Positions 1 through 8,742 are shown, counted from the first letter of the stretch. The stretch is DNA of 49,102 nucleotides from Proteobacteria bacterium UBA7415 (GCA_002470515.1 DKML01000002.1:1-49102), one strand, 5' to 3'. Translations and numbers: made by a program. The notes: generated by a model not told the origin, from the letters alone.

Positions 1-730
1 ACAAAGATCGTAGATTCATTCTCAATCAATGCAATATTTAACATAATATATATTATGCGCAATAAAATATATGAATCAAATGTGGACTGCTTTTGCCGAA
101 CTTGTGAATCCACTTTAAGTAAAAAACATTTATTAACAATGTCTTACTGGCGTTACCTAATGTAACGCTCTCAATAGTTTTTGGTTATATAGCTCTTACG
201 CTCAAGTTAAACGAACAATTATTGAAAATGATTAGATATTGGTCCCTTAAGGATTCTCTTGGAAAATTTTGCGCTCTATGTGTGTTAAGTCTGAGCAATC
301 TCGACAGTTGATGGCCGCTGGTAACTAAGAAATTAAACTAAATGCTGAATTATATATTCGTACTAGCCAAAACGAATTCATCCAAATGGCTATAAAAATA
401 GACTCATTTTTGAGCAATATTGTGAGGCTAAGGTCAGCTTGGGTGTCTGAAATTCACGACACAGCGCTGTGATTTGAGGGGAAATAGCCGTAAAGCTAAG
501 TTATATGCGGTGATTTGGAGATAAATGTAAAAGGGCGCGTATTAGTGCTTTTTATGACGTTTTACTACTTTTAGGCGTGTTTTAAGGGTTTTTACGCGTA
601 TTTTCGTAAAATTAGTTAAAAGGGCTCTGATCATCAAAAATTGATGTGTTGAGCCAAACTCTCTTGTAAGTGCCCTTCCTCTAACTACGTATTTTTGCGC
701 TTCACGCTGAAGCTCTCGTCAGTCAAAAAC
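1..730. other. AT-rich intergenic region without a recognisable gene
   Basis: I see no convincing coding frame or structural RNA here. It contains a perfect 16-bp AT-rich palindrome at 42-57 and, at the right end, a hairpin that probably terminates the tatD operon. The base composition is visibly more AT-rich than the neighbouring genes. The window starts inside this gap, so an unseen gene to the left may own part of it. Confidence 0.6.
618..655 (-). terminator. Probable Rho-independent terminator of the pilZ-tatD end of the operon
   Basis: A hairpin has outer arms GGCTC (623-627) and GAGCC (651-655), inner arms CATCAA (632-637) and TTGATG (641-646), and a 3-nt loop. A small internal loop separates the two stems. 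Read on the minus strand it is followed by CTTTTAACTAATTTT, a moderately T-rich tail. It lies about 75 nt past the tatD stop, in the right orientation. Confidence 0.55.
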
Positions 731-1546
731 TTAAACGGCGTTGGTTGTGCTCTTTGCTGAACTGAATAGTTCAAAGAAGTTAGCCGTAGTGGCTTCTGTA
801 AGTTCTTGCAGTGTTATGCCTTTTAGGTCGGCTACAAATTGTGCGGTATGTTTTACATACGCTGGCTCATTTAGCTTGCCACGCATTGGTACAGGCGCTA
901 AATACGGCGCATCTGTTTCTACTAAAATTCGATCAAGCGGGCATTTGAGTGCAACTTCTTGTACATCTTTTGCGCTCTTAAAAGTGACGATTCCGGAGAA
1001 TGAAATGTAAAAACCGAGGTCTAAGGCTTTTTGTGCTACATCCCAGTTCTCGGCAAAACAGTGCATTACGCCTCTACAGGCATCGGCGCCCTGCTCTTTT
1101 AACATGCGCATTGTGTCGTCTGCTGCCGCCCTGGTATGAATTATAAGCGGCTTATTAACCGCGATGCCGGCTTGAATATGCCGTATAAATCGGTCGTGTT
1201 GCCAGGTCATATCCTGTTCTTCCACGCGAAAATAGTCGAGTCCGGTTTCGCCTATAGCAACTACTTTAGGATCTTTACCAAGCTCAATTAGCTCTTCTAA
1301 AGTAGGTTCCTGCACATCTTCGTAACAGGGATGAACGCCAACAGACGCAAAAATATTGTCGTGCTGGTCAGCTACTTCTCGTACTTGTGGGTAGTCTTCC
1401 AGGTTAACCGAAACGCACAGCATGTGCCCTACTCCATTGCGTCTAGCATTCTCCAACAGTGTTGGAAGGTCCTTGCGTAGTTCAGGGAAATTAATGTGGC
1501 AATGTGAATCCACGAGTAGTGCAGATTCATTAATAGGTGCGTTCAC
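731..1546 (-). CDS. TatD-family metal-dependent hydrolase (YcfH-like DNase)
   Basis: This 271-residue protein is a TIM-barrel metallohydrolase of the TatD family, whose members are cytoplasmic deoxyribonucleases or related phosphoesterases. The metal ligands are all visible: HCH at 15-17, GETGLDYFR with Glu100, IIHTR with His137, MHCF with His162, and ETDAPYLAP with Asp212. Length is normal for the family. It is the last gene of the holB-pilZ-tatD run, 41 nt after pilZ, an order common in Gammaproteobacteria, where the holB-linked copy is usually YcfH. The family is certain; the precise in vivo substrate is not. Confidence 0.93.
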   Translation of the reverse strand: MNAPINESALLVDSHCHINFPELRKDLPTLLENARRNGVGHMLCVSVNLEDYPQVREVADQHDNIFASVGVHPCYEDVQEPTLEELIELGKDPKVVAIGETGLDYFRVEEQDMTWQHDRFIRHIQAGIAVNKPLIIHTRAAADDTMRMLKEQGADACRGVMHCFAENWDVAQKALDLGFYISFSGIVTFKSAKDVQEVALKCPLDRILVETDAPYLAPVPMRGKLNEPAYVKHTAQFVADLKGITLQELTEATTANFFELFSSAKSTTNAV

Positions 1547-1587
1547 AGTTTTAATCCAAGTGTTGTTTTGGTTGTTAGCTTTAGCCT

Positions 1588-1947
1588 TTAAAGCGTATGT
1601 GTTGGGCGTGCTAGAGACAGCGAAGCGCCAAGCTTGGTTTCTATAAGGCGTACCGTCTTGTCGGCGTCATCGTTAGTAAACTGAATGCCAACTCCTTGGG
1701 GACGATTGTCTAATGCGCCTGCAGGACTTACCCAAACCACCTTGCCTGAAATGCTAACGGCATCTGTCTCATCCATGATTTTGACCAACAGGAAAAGCTC
1801 TTCGCCTAACTCATATAGCTTTTTGGTTGGGATGAATAGCCCACCGTTCTTGATAAACGGCATATACGCCATGTACAGCGCTTGCTTATCTTTGATGGCA
1901 ATAGAAATAATGGAATTGCGTCCTTTTTCTGGTTGTTCGTTAGCCAT
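1588..1947 (-). CDS. pilZ: PilZ-domain protein, type IV pilus biogenesis type
   Basis: This 119-residue protein closely resembles Pseudomonas aeruginosa PilZ. The stretch IKDKQALYMAYMPFIKNGG, the VVWVSP strand, the RPQGVGIQF segment and the RPTHT tail near the C-terminus are all characteristic. In Pseudomonas and Xanthomonas this PilZ does not bind cyclic di-GMP itself but acts with FimX and the ATPase PilB in pilus extension. The N-terminal RxxxR motif of c-di-GMP-binding PilZ domains is absent here, which fits. It sits 22 nt downstream of holB and 41 nt upstream of tatD, its usual place. No other pilus gene is in the window. Confidence 0.93.
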   Translation of the reverse strand: MANEQPEKGRNSIISIAIKDKQALYMAYMPFIKNGGLFIPTKKLYELGEELFLLVKIMDETDAVSISGKVVWVSPAGALDNRPQGVGIQFTNDDADKTVRLIETKLGASLSLARPTHTL

Positions 1948-1969
1948 ATTCGTAAAATTTTAATATAAG

Positions 1970-3034
1970 TTAGATAAGGGCTTGCGCTGCGTTTTGCGGC
2001 AACAATCTAAACTGGTTGCCCAAAGATTCTAACACCAACACCTCGTCAACGTTGGTGGAGATAAGCCTTTTTAGATTAGCGAATTCATCAAAGAGTAAAT
2101 GCAGTCGTTGTTGGTCTAGTTTGTTTGCCACCTTGGTCGTCCAGCTCTGCTGAACTGGGTAGAACAAGCTGCTGCTGTCTTCGCTCTCTTGTAACCGGAT
2201 TAGATCCGCACAGAGCTTATGCAGCATGTCTATCGCCATGGTGCCACCAATGGTCTTCCATTGTTGCGCCGATTGGCTCACGTGGGCTGTGTTGGTCCAT
2301 AAATTGTTTACGCTCTGTAGCAGTGTTTTAGTCACTTCGCGATAGCCTTGTTGCTGTAGTTTTACGGCTAATAATGGATGGTTGTTCGCCATGGGCGCGT
2401 AAGAAGCAATGTCTTCGTCGCTCATTTTTGCATTGGCTTTTAACCATGCTGCGGTGGTTTGAGCGTCTGGTGCGTGAAACAAAACTTTAGAACATCTGCT
2501 CTTAATGGTCGGAGTTAAGCTGTCTGCTCGATCACTTACCAAAATAAATAACGTGTTCGCAGGCGGTTCTTCTAAGCTTTTTAACAGCGCATTAGACGCG
2601 CTGGTGTTCATTGAATCCGCGTTATCAACTAAAACTACTCTGTTCTTAGCAATATGAGAGTGGGTACTCAATAACGGAGCCAGCATGCGTATTTGGTCGA
2701 TACTGATGTCTTTTTTTGGTTTTCCGCTGTGCTTGGGTATAAGTCGCAAAGCGTACTGATTTGAAAGTGCGAATGCAGATGAGTCATTGTCCGTAGGGTT
2801 AGCTACAAGGTCTTCAGGGCGGATTACATAAAAGTCTGGATGCGAGCCCGCTTTAAACAGACCTTCGTGGCGCAGATTGCCGTCAATCAACACATAGGCA
2901 GCTAGTGCCTCAGCGAATACTCGTTTACCCAACCCTGGGCCGCCTGCGAACAATAACGCGTGATGACTGCGTTCTGGCTCAAGAGTTAATTGTTGCCAGA
3001 GTTGTTGGTTCCAGGGGTGAATCGAAGGAATCAT
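1970..3034 (-). CDS. holB: DNA polymerase III delta-prime subunit
   Basis: HolB is the delta-prime subunit of the clamp loader that opens the beta sliding clamp on primed DNA. The N-terminal AAA+ fold shows a P-loop-like GGPGLGKRVF near residues 31-40 and the sensor/arginine-finger motif TIKSRCSKVLFHAP. The 354-residue length is typical. The usual four-cysteine zinc module between the P-loop and the HPD motif is not visible: the stretch reads LIDGNLRHEGLFKAGSHPD with no cysteine. It lies 39 nt after tmk and 22 nt before pilZ, the standard context. Confidence 0.93.
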   Translation of the reverse strand: MIPSIHPWNQQLWQQLTLEPERSHHALLFAGGPGLGKRVFAEALAAYVLIDGNLRHEGLFKAGSHPDFYVIRPEDLVANPTDNDSSAFALSNQYALRLIPKHSGKPKKDISIDQIRMLAPLLSTHSHIAKNRVVLVDNADSMNTSASNALLKSLEEPPANTLFILVSDRADSLTPTIKSRCSKVLFHAPDAQTTAAWLKANAKMSDEDIASYAPMANNHPLLAVKLQQQGYREVTKTLLQSVNNLWTNTAHVSQSAQQWKTIGGTMAIDMLHKLCADLIRLQESEDSSSLFYPVQQSWTTKVANKLDQQRLHLLFDEFANLKRLISTNVDEVLVLESLGNQFRLLPQNAAQALI

Positions 3035-3073
3035 TTATTAGGAATGCTCTCTAAGATGTTGTTTTTAATGGAT

Positions 3074-3751
3074 TTATGTTCTGTCAGCAATGAATTGATG
3101 TGTTAGCTGTGCAACATCACCCTGTACCGTTTCGAGATCATTGTTGGCGTTTACTAACTTTACTCGATTAGGTTCATCGTTGGCTAGTTTTAAGTACGCA
3201 TCGCGCACTTTCTGCTTAAACTCTATATTTTCTAGCTCAAACCGGTCTGGCTTGCTTCGCGCGCCCGCTCTATCTTCACCAACTTGTACCGGCACATCCA
3301 ATAATACAGTCATATCTGGCTTAAGAGGCCCTTGTACTAGCTCCTGTAGGCGTTCTATGGTTTCTGAGCCCATATTTCGGCCACCGCCTTGATACGCAAA
3401 GGTGGCGTCGGTAAAGCGGTCACAAACCACCCAGGTGCCCTGCTCTAGCGCAGGTACTATTACTTGATCTAAATGCTGGGCTCTAGCCGCGAACACGAGT
3501 AAAAGCTCAGACATATCGCTAATGCTGCCGGTATAAGTGCTGTTGCTTCCCAGTAATACGCCACGTAAAACTTCGCCTAGTTCGGTGCCACCTGGTTCGC
3601 GTGTGGTTACAAAATTGATATCGTGCTTTTTTAGCACGTTTAAGATGGCTTCGATATTGCTAGACTTGCCCGCTCCGTCTTGGCCTTCAATAGTAATAAA
3701 GTAGCCTCGGTCAGAGTCTTTCACCAATGATTCTAAGCGTTGCAAGTTCAT
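3074..3751 (-). CDS. tmk: Thymidylate kinase (dTMP kinase)
   Basis: Tmk phosphorylates dTMP to dTDP with ATP, an essential step of dTTP supply. Key elements are the P-loop EGQDGAGKSS near residue 23, the TREPGGTELGE motif, and CDRFTDATFAYQGGGR, which carries the DR(Y/F) signature. At 225 residues it is slightly longer than the common 205-215, mainly through a short N-terminal extension. It starts 2 nt after the mltG stop, so the two are probably translationally coupled. The mltG-tmk-holB order is a widespread gammaproteobacterial arrangement. Confidence 0.95.
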   Translation of the reverse strand: MNLQRLESLVKDSDRGYFITIEGQDGAGKSSNIEAILNVLKKHDINFVTTREPGGTELGEVLRGVLLGSNSTYTGSISDMSELLLVFAARAQHLDQVIVPALEQGTWVVCDRFTDATFAYQGGGRNMGSETIERLQELVQGPLKPDMTVLLDVPVQVGEDRAGARSKPDRFELENIEFKQKVRDAYLKLANDEPNRVKLVNANNDLETVQGDVAQLTHQFIADRT

Positions 3752-3753
3752 CG

Positions 3754-4788
3754 TTATTTGCCATCAGGGTTAGATGAAAAAGACTTTTTCTTTCCGCCCA
3801 ATTGATACTTAACAACTGCTTTATTGTGATCGGCCAAATTGCTTGAGAACTGATGGGTGCCATCGCCCTTGCCTACAAAATAGAGTGCAGGTGTTTCTAT
3901 TGGATTCGCTGCTGCGCGAATCGCCGCTTCGCCTGGCATAGCAATTGGGGTTGGTGGCAAGCCATAGCGCGTATAGGTGTTGTACTCCGTATCGGTTGTG
4001 AGATCTTTTCTTCGAATATTGCCGTCGTATCCCTCCCCCATGCCGTAAATGACAGTAGGGTCGGTTTGGAGTTTCATGCCGATTTTTAAGCGATTGTTAA
4101 ATACGCCTGAAATTTCTGGACGCTCTTCTGGCACACCAGTCTCTTTTTCGATGATCGACGCTATTGTCAGCAACTGATACGCCGTATTTACTTGCACGTC
4201 TTCGGCACGGCTAGCCCATGCATCGTTAAGTACTGTCTGTTGGCGCTGATATGCTTGTGCTAACACATCAAAGTCAGAGTCGCCTTTCGTATAAAAATAA
4301 GTCTGAGGCGCAAACTGTCCCTCTGGATGGCGCCCTGGCGCTCCCAAAGCACGCATAATATCCGAATCGCTCATATCAGCGAGATCATCTGTTAAGCCGT
4401 TTTGGCTAACTAAATGCGCTTTGTATTCCTTAAAGTTTTTACCTTCAACCAAGGTTATCGAATATTGAATTACACGACCTTCGACCAATTTCTCCACAAG
4501 CTCGGCCATGTTATTAACATCGACTAAATTGTACTCACCGGCTTTAATCGACGCATCGTTGTAGTTCATTAACGCAAACGCTCTAAAGATATAGCGATTG
4601 TCGATGATGTCCTGTTTTTCTAACTGTGCCGAAAGCCACGATATACCTACGCCCGACGGCACGTTGAGAACCTCGGCACGATTCTCTAGCGGTTTATCAA
4701 TGGCGGTAAGGTAGACGTAGTAAGCGCCCAGGATACAAACCAAAAAGATAAAGTAGAACGCGAGTCGTAGTGCTTTAAATAGCGCCAT
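3754..4788 (-). CDS. mltG: Endolytic murein transglycosylase MltG
   Basis: MltG is an inner-membrane lytic transglycosylase that cuts nascent peptidoglycan strands and is thought to set glycan chain length. The 344-residue protein has one N-terminal membrane segment (FYFIFLVCILGAYYVYL), a LysM-like region, and the YceG catalytic domain. The hallmark ASIIEKETGVPEERPEISGV carries the catalytic glutamate, followed by FNNRLKIGMKLQTDPTVIYG. Its start overlaps the end of pabC by 14 nt, the normal pabC-mltG coupling. The C-terminus is rich in Lys and Ser (GGKKKSFSSN), which is not unusual. Confidence 0.95.
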   Translation of the reverse strand: MALFKALRLAFYFIFLVCILGAYYVYLTAIDKPLENRAEVLNVPSGVGISWLSAQLEKQDIIDNRYIFRAFALMNYNDASIKAGEYNLVDVNNMAELVEKLVEGRVIQYSITLVEGKNFKEYKAHLVSQNGLTDDLADMSDSDIMRALGAPGRHPEGQFAPQTYFYTKGDSDFDVLAQAYQRQQTVLNDAWASRAEDVQVNTAYQLLTIASIIEKETGVPEERPEISGVFNNRLKIGMKLQTDPTVIYGMGEGYDGNIRRKDLTTDTEYNTYTRYGLPPTPIAMPGEAAIRAAANPIETPALYFVGKGDGTHQFSSNLADHNKAVVKYQLGGKKKSFSSNPDGK

Positions 4789-5629
4789 GCTGATTAATTA
4801 ACTGAGTTAACAATAGTGTGAGTTTAAATTCATTCCGATCGAATGTCTTGTCGCCAACAAGGTCGTTTCCTATGATTTCGGCTACGGGCCATGCTCCCAT
4901 CACCGAATTGCACAGTACAAGCTCATCGGCAAACGCTATATCTGCAGGCGTTACCTGCCCCTGCGTGATCATTAATTTTGATGTTGTTGGGTTGTTAAGT
5001 ATAAATTGTCGCATAACGCCTGCAACGCCAGCGTCATTTAAGGCCGGCGTAATAATCGAATTATTCTTGCGTAGGAACACATTTGATTGCGTGCCTTCAA
5101 TCAATCGTTTGTCTTGATCGAATACCAAGGCTTCTTCCCAACTTGGCTGCCAGCTTTGGCGGATGAGGATTTGCTCCAAACGGTTGCCATGTTTAATACC
5201 TGCTAATGCTGGTTGAGAGCTAAGCGCCATAGGCGAAACACCGATACGCGCGCCTTTCTTTAATGTTTCTTGAAGACGTAATGCATGCTCTGGAAGCGGG
5301 TGCTGAGTGAGTATTCGTACTGGCTTAGGTTGTAAAGGGGTTAGGTAGCCCCGCCCGCCTGAGCCGATGCTAATGGTTAAGCGCACTACTTTTTGGTCTA
5401 GGTTAGTGCAGAATCGTATAACTTCAGACTCTACGGTCGCAAGATCAAGTGGTATCGAAAGAGCCGCACAGGCCAATGCTAAGCGTTCTAAGTGTAAGTC
5501 CAGCAAGCAAGCCTGCCCTCCACGGACTTTAATGGTTTCAAAAACGGTGTGTCCGTATAAAAGGCCTCTGTCGTGCAGCGAGATGCTGTCGCAGGGTTCG
5601 CCGTTTACCCAAGAATTGGTGTCACTCAT
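4775..5629 (-). CDS. pabC: Aminodeoxychorismate lyase (PLP fold type IV)
   Basis: PabC converts 4-amino-4-deoxychorismate to p-aminobenzoate and pyruvate for folate synthesis. The 284-residue protein has the class IV aminotransferase layout: the GLLYGHTVFETIKVRGG opening, the probable Schiff-base lysine in AGIKHGNRLEQILIRQ, and the cofactor-binding LIEGTQSNVFLRKN segment. Close homologues include branched-chain and D-amino-acid aminotransferases, but position between fabF and mltG strongly supports PabC. It lies 97 nt after fabF and overlaps mltG by 14 nt. Confidence 0.92.
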   Translation of the reverse strand: MSDTNSWVNGEPCDSISLHDRGLLYGHTVFETIKVRGGQACLLDLHLERLALACAALSIPLDLATVESEVIRFCTNLDQKVVRLTISIGSGGRGYLTPLQPKPVRILTQHPLPEHALRLQETLKKGARIGVSPMALSSQPALAGIKHGNRLEQILIRQSWQPSWEEALVFDQDKRLIEGTQSNVFLRKNNSIITPALNDAGVAGVMRQFILNNPTTSKLMITQGQVTPADIAFADELVLCNSVMGAWPVAEIIGNDLVGDKTFDRNEFKLTLLLTQLINQHGAI

Positions 5630-5726
5630 GCGCTGTTAATACCCACCTTAGTTTTTCTAAAGCAATAGCAAATATAGGTTATTACACTGTACGAAAGTTT
5701 CGAGCTTATATCCGAACGTAAATGCC

Positions 5727-6974
5727 CTACTCGCTGAATCTTTTCATGGCAAGTGTGCCATTTGTACCACCAAATCCAAAAGAATTAGACAAGGCTAAAT
5801 CAATCTTCATTTCTCGTGCGGTATTGGGCACAAAGTCTAGGTCGCATTCTGGCGAAGGATTATGCAAGTTGATAGTGGGCGGTGCTACCTGCGTGTGTAG
5901 TGCCATAGCTGTATAAACGGCTTCTACGCCGCCTGCCGCGCCCAATAGGTGTCCTACCATTGACTTAGTAGAGCTAATGGCTAGTGATTTAGCATGGTCG
6001 CCAAAGCCGAGTTTAATTGCGGCCGTTTCTGCAGCGTCGCCAAGCGGCGTTGATGTACCGTGGGCGTTTAAATACTGGACGTCTTCCTGATTTGCTTTGG
6101 CATTACGAAGAGCATTGCGCATACACAGGGCTGCGCCTTCGCCTGTGGCACTTGGCGAAGTCATATGATACGCATCGCCACTCATGCCAAAGCCGGTCAA
6201 TTCGGCGTATATGCGTGCACCACGGGCTTTTGCGTGTTCTAGCTCTTCGAGTACTACTACTCCAGCGCCTTCACCCATAACAAAGCCATCTCTAGCTTCG
6301 TCCCAAGGGCAAGACGCTTGGGTAGGGTCTACTTCTCTGTTGGATAACGCTCTAGCGTTCGAGAACCCTGCGATTGACGTGCGCGAAATGGCGGCTTCCG
6401 CCCCACCTGCAATCATTACTTCGGCATCACCGTATTCGATCATACGGCCAGCATCGCCTATTGCGTGTGTGCCAGTCGTACAGGCTGTAACCATGGAAAG
6501 GTTTGGCCCTTTAATGCCTAGCTCGATAGACACGTTGCCAGAAATCATATTGATAATGGCACCAGGAACAAAGAAAGGTGAAACGCGACGTGGCCCACGT
6601 TCGTTTAACAATGTTGTTGTATCTTCGATAGTGGTAATACCGCCAATGCCTGAGCCTACGTAGATGCCAATGCGCTCTGCATTTTGCTCAGTCACTTCTA
6701 ATCCGCTGTCTTTGAAGGCATCCATCGATGCCGCATAACCAAGCTGAATAAAGCGATCCATGCGTTTCGCATCTTTGGCTGCCATGTAGTTGTCTGGGTT
6801 AAACCCCTCAACTTCTCCAGCAATCTTGCACGAAAAATCAGTGGTATCAAACTGGGTAATATGGCCAATACCGCTTCGACCGTTGGTAATATTTTCCCAG
6901 TTCTCGTCTAGCGTTAAGCCTACTGGCGAAAGTATGCCAATGCCGGTGATCACAACTCTTCTTTGCTTAGTCAT
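5727..6974 (-). CDS. fabF: 3-oxoacyl-ACP synthase II
   Basis: FabF condenses malonyl-ACP with growing acyl-ACP in fatty acid elongation. The 415-residue protein shows the full thiolase-fold triad: Cys165 in MVTACTTGTHAIG, the first histidine in NAHGTSTPLGD, and the second in STKSMVGHLLGAAGG. The glycine-rich end NSFGFGGTNGTL is intact. It is separated from acpP by a 384-nt gap that contains a terminator, so it probably has its own promoter. This is one of two ketoacyl synthases in the window, the other being fabY. Confidence 0.96.
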   Translation of the reverse strand: MTKQRRVVITGIGILSPVGLTLDENWENITNGRSGIGHITQFDTTDFSCKIAGEVEGFNPDNYMAAKDAKRMDRFIQLGYAASMDAFKDSGLEVTEQNAERIGIYVGSGIGGITTIEDTTTLLNERGPRRVSPFFVPGAIINMISGNVSIELGIKGPNLSMVTACTTGTHAIGDAGRMIEYGDAEVMIAGGAEAAISRTSIAGFSNARALSNREVDPTQASCPWDEARDGFVMGEGAGVVVLEELEHAKARGARIYAELTGFGMSGDAYHMTSPSATGEGAALCMRNALRNAKANQEDVQYLNAHGTSTPLGDAAETAAIKLGFGDHAKSLAISSTKSMVGHLLGAAGGVEAVYTAMALHTQVAPPTINLHNPSPECDLDFVPNTAREMKIDLALSNSFGFGGTNGTLAMKRFSE

Positions 6975-7103
6975 TTGATTTTCTCAACTGTACGTCTTTC
7001 AGAATGGCGTCTCAGAAGCCAACACTGATATGTGCATTATCAGGAATTGGCGTATCTATTTGCGAGTCTTTTCTATTAGTCAATAGTGAGACTGTACCAC
7101 AAT

Positions 7104-7139
7104 AAAAAAAGTCATTACCAGTTGCCTGATAATGACTTT
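7104..7139 (-). terminator. Rho-independent terminator after acpP
   Basis: Arms AAAGTCATTA (7108-7117) and TAATGACTTT (7130-7139) pair perfectly over 10 bp with a 12-nt loop. On the minus strand the stem is followed by a run of T (the A-run at 7104-7110 on the plus strand). It lies about 220 nt past the acpP stop and should separate the acpP transcript from fabF. Confidence 0.75.
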
Positions 7140-7338
7140 CTTAGCTAGCAAAACGCCTAAGTTTCTCGATCATTAATAGCGCTCTGAGATTCAGAACTCT
7201 ATCAAATGTGCACTTGCTCTCGTGAGAGTAGTAGCACAACGATCAAGATGTTGGCGCTCGCCACTAGGCTTAAACTTGAATCTTAGGTTGGCAATATGTA
7301 AAAGCACTGCCCGCCCCAGAACAAGGTTATAAAAAACC

Positions 7339-7378
7339 AGCCTTGAGCTTTCTTAATACTAGCCTTGAGCTTTCTTAA
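7339..7378. repeat. Tandem duplication of the acpP 3' end
   Basis: The 18-bp sequence AGCCTTGAGCTTTCTTAA occurs at 7361-7378, where it covers the last acpP codons and the stop, and again at 7339-7356 just beyond the stop. The repeat period is 22 bp. The second copy is untranslated. The simplest explanation is a slippage duplication. Confidence 0.85.
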
Positions 7379-7595
7379 CGTAGTCGATCGCTTGTTGAAC
7401 AGATGTAATGTTCTCAGCTTCGTCGTCAGGAATTTCTGTTTCGAACTCTTCTTCAAGAGCCATTACTAGCTCAACAGTGTCGAGTGAATCAGCGCCTAAA
7501 TCATCAACAAATGATGCGGCTGGTACAACTTGGTCTTCGCTAACGCCAAGCTGTTCAATTACGATTTTTTTTACGCGGTCTTCAATGCTGCTCAT
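7359..7595 (-). CDS. acpP: Acyl carrier protein
   Basis: AcpP carries growing acyl chains on a 4'-phosphopantetheine arm during fatty acid and lipid synthesis. The 78-residue acidic protein has the classic [20 protein letters not shown] motif with the phosphopantetheine serine at residue 37. It lies between fabG and fabF as in most Gammaproteobacteria. A strong promoter candidate at 7800-7827 implies a leader of about 200 nt. The shine-dalgarno GAGG sits inside a 12-bp perfect palindrome that abuts the start codon. The matching hydrolase gene acpH is also in this window at 20385-20984. Confidence 0.98.
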   Translation of the reverse strand: MSSIEDRVKKIVIEQLGVSEDQVVPAASFVDDLGADSLDTVELVMALEEEFETEIPDDEAENITSVQQAIDYVKKAQG

Positions 7596-7607
7596 AGGTA
7601 TATACCT
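7596..7607 (-). promoter_or_regulatory. Palindrome covering the acpP ribosome binding site
   Basis: AGGTATATACCT is a perfect 12-bp palindrome that ends exactly at the base before the acpP ATG and includes the AGG of the GAGG ribosome binding site. As RNA it could form a short hairpin or dimer that limits ribosome access. Function is inferred only. Confidence 0.4.
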
Positions 7608-7799
7608 CAGGTTTTTTGGAGCTTTAAAAAAAGATCAGCTAAGTCGCTTGGCTTACGCCTCACGCCCTAGCCTGGACGATCTGGTTAATAATCAAATCAG
7701 GACCCTGGCTGTTGCTCAGGTTTGGCTATTCTCCTAAACCTTTGCATTGGCTGTAATCCTAATTTGATCTAAATTCGGATGCCGTTTTGATTGCGGCGC

Positions 7800-7827
7800 A
7801 TTATATAAAAATGCCAACTATTTGCAA
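7800..7827 (-). promoter_or_regulatory. Sigma-70 promoter for acpP
   Basis: On the minus strand TTGCAA (7822-7827) is separated by 16 bp from a perfect TATAAT (7800-7805). Transcription would start near 7793, giving a leader of roughly 200 nt. The perfect -10 fits the very high expression expected of acpP. Confidence 0.7.
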
Positions 7828-7950
7828 AACAAATGACTATTTATCCATTTACGCATTATTGCCAGTTACTGGATGACTTGTCAACTAAACACTAAAAATC
7901 AATAACTTAGCGCATATACCTACAGTAAATACGCGCAAACTAAAAAATAT

Positions 7951-8697
7951 TTATTGCATATACATGCCGCCATTCACATGCACAGTGGTCCCGGTGATGT
8001 AGGAACTCTCTTCAGACGCCAAAAATATCACTGCATTTGCAATGTCCTCAGGCTCTCCTAAACGGTTTGCAGGAATGTTTGCGGTCATTTTTGCCACCTG
8101 ATCTTCGTTTAAAGCTTGAGTCATATCGGTATTAATAAAACCCGGTGCAATCGCATTTACGGTAATGCCGCGTGATGCAATTTCTTGCGCCAAGGACTTA
8201 GTGAATCCAATTACGCCTGCCTTAGCAGCCGCATAATTTGCTTGTCCTGCATTGCCAGACACACCGACTACAGAAGTTATGTTGATGATACGGCCATAAC
8301 GCCCTTTCATCATGCCACGAAGTACACCTTTTGATAGGCGATAAACTGACTTTAAGTTAGTGGTCATTATGTCATCCCACTCTTCTTCTTTCATGCGCAT
8401 CAGCAAGTTGTCGCGAGTAATGCCTGCATTATTTACTAACACTGCTATAGCGCCAAACTTTTCTGTAATAGCGTTTAATACAGCGTCTACAGAGTCTCCG
8501 TCAGAAACGTTTAGGGTCATTCCTTCGCCCTTAATGCCTGCGTCGCTTAATGCTTTAGAAATCGATTCTGCACCTGCGTCAGACGTTGCTGTGCCAATAA
8601 CGATGGCGCCTTGTGCACCTAGTTTTTGTGCAATAGACTTGCCGATGCCACGCGTAGCACCTGTTACAAGACACACCTTATCGGTTAAATCTAACAT
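7951..8697 (-). CDS. fabG: 3-oxoacyl-ACP reductase
   Basis: FabG is the NADPH-dependent short-chain dehydrogenase that reduces 3-oxoacyl-ACP in each elongation round. The 248-residue protein has the nucleotide-binding TGATRGIG near residues 12-19, the NNAG motif, and the catalytic triad Ser142, Tyr155 and Lys159 (NITSVVGVSG and NYAAAKAGV). The length matches E. coli FabG. It follows fabD by 45 nt, so the two are probably co-transcribed. Confidence 0.96.
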   Translation of the reverse strand: MLDLTDKVCLVTGATRGIGKSIAQKLGAQGAIVIGTATSDAGAESISKALSDAGIKGEGMTLNVSDGDSVDAVLNAITEKFGAIAVLVNNAGITRDNLLMRMKEEEWDDIMTTNLKSVYRLSKGVLRGMMKGRYGRIINITSVVGVSGNAGQANYAAAKAGVIGFTKSLAQEIASRGITVNAIAPGFINTDMTQALNEDQVAKMTANIPANRLGEPEDIANAVIFLASEESSYITGTTVHVNGGMYMQ

Positions 8698-8742
8698 CCT
8701 AAATCCTCGTAAAATAAATAAGTTCGTAGGCTTGCGTGTAAC

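Larger units (their letters stand above)
7596..7950. other. fabG-acpP intergenic region holding the acpP promoter and long leader
   Basis: The 355-nt gap has no coding frame of note. It holds the acpP promoter (7800-7827), a leader of about 200 nt, and a T-tract on the minus strand at 7626-7632, about 30 nt before the acpP start, preceded by GC-rich imperfect complementarity around 7635-7680. This could act as a leader terminator, but I could not fold a clean hairpin by eye. Confidence 0.5.

Noticed and set aside
6184..6663. A 159-codon plus-strand open frame
   Set aside because: It is antisense to fabF, whose catalytic motifs are all intact.
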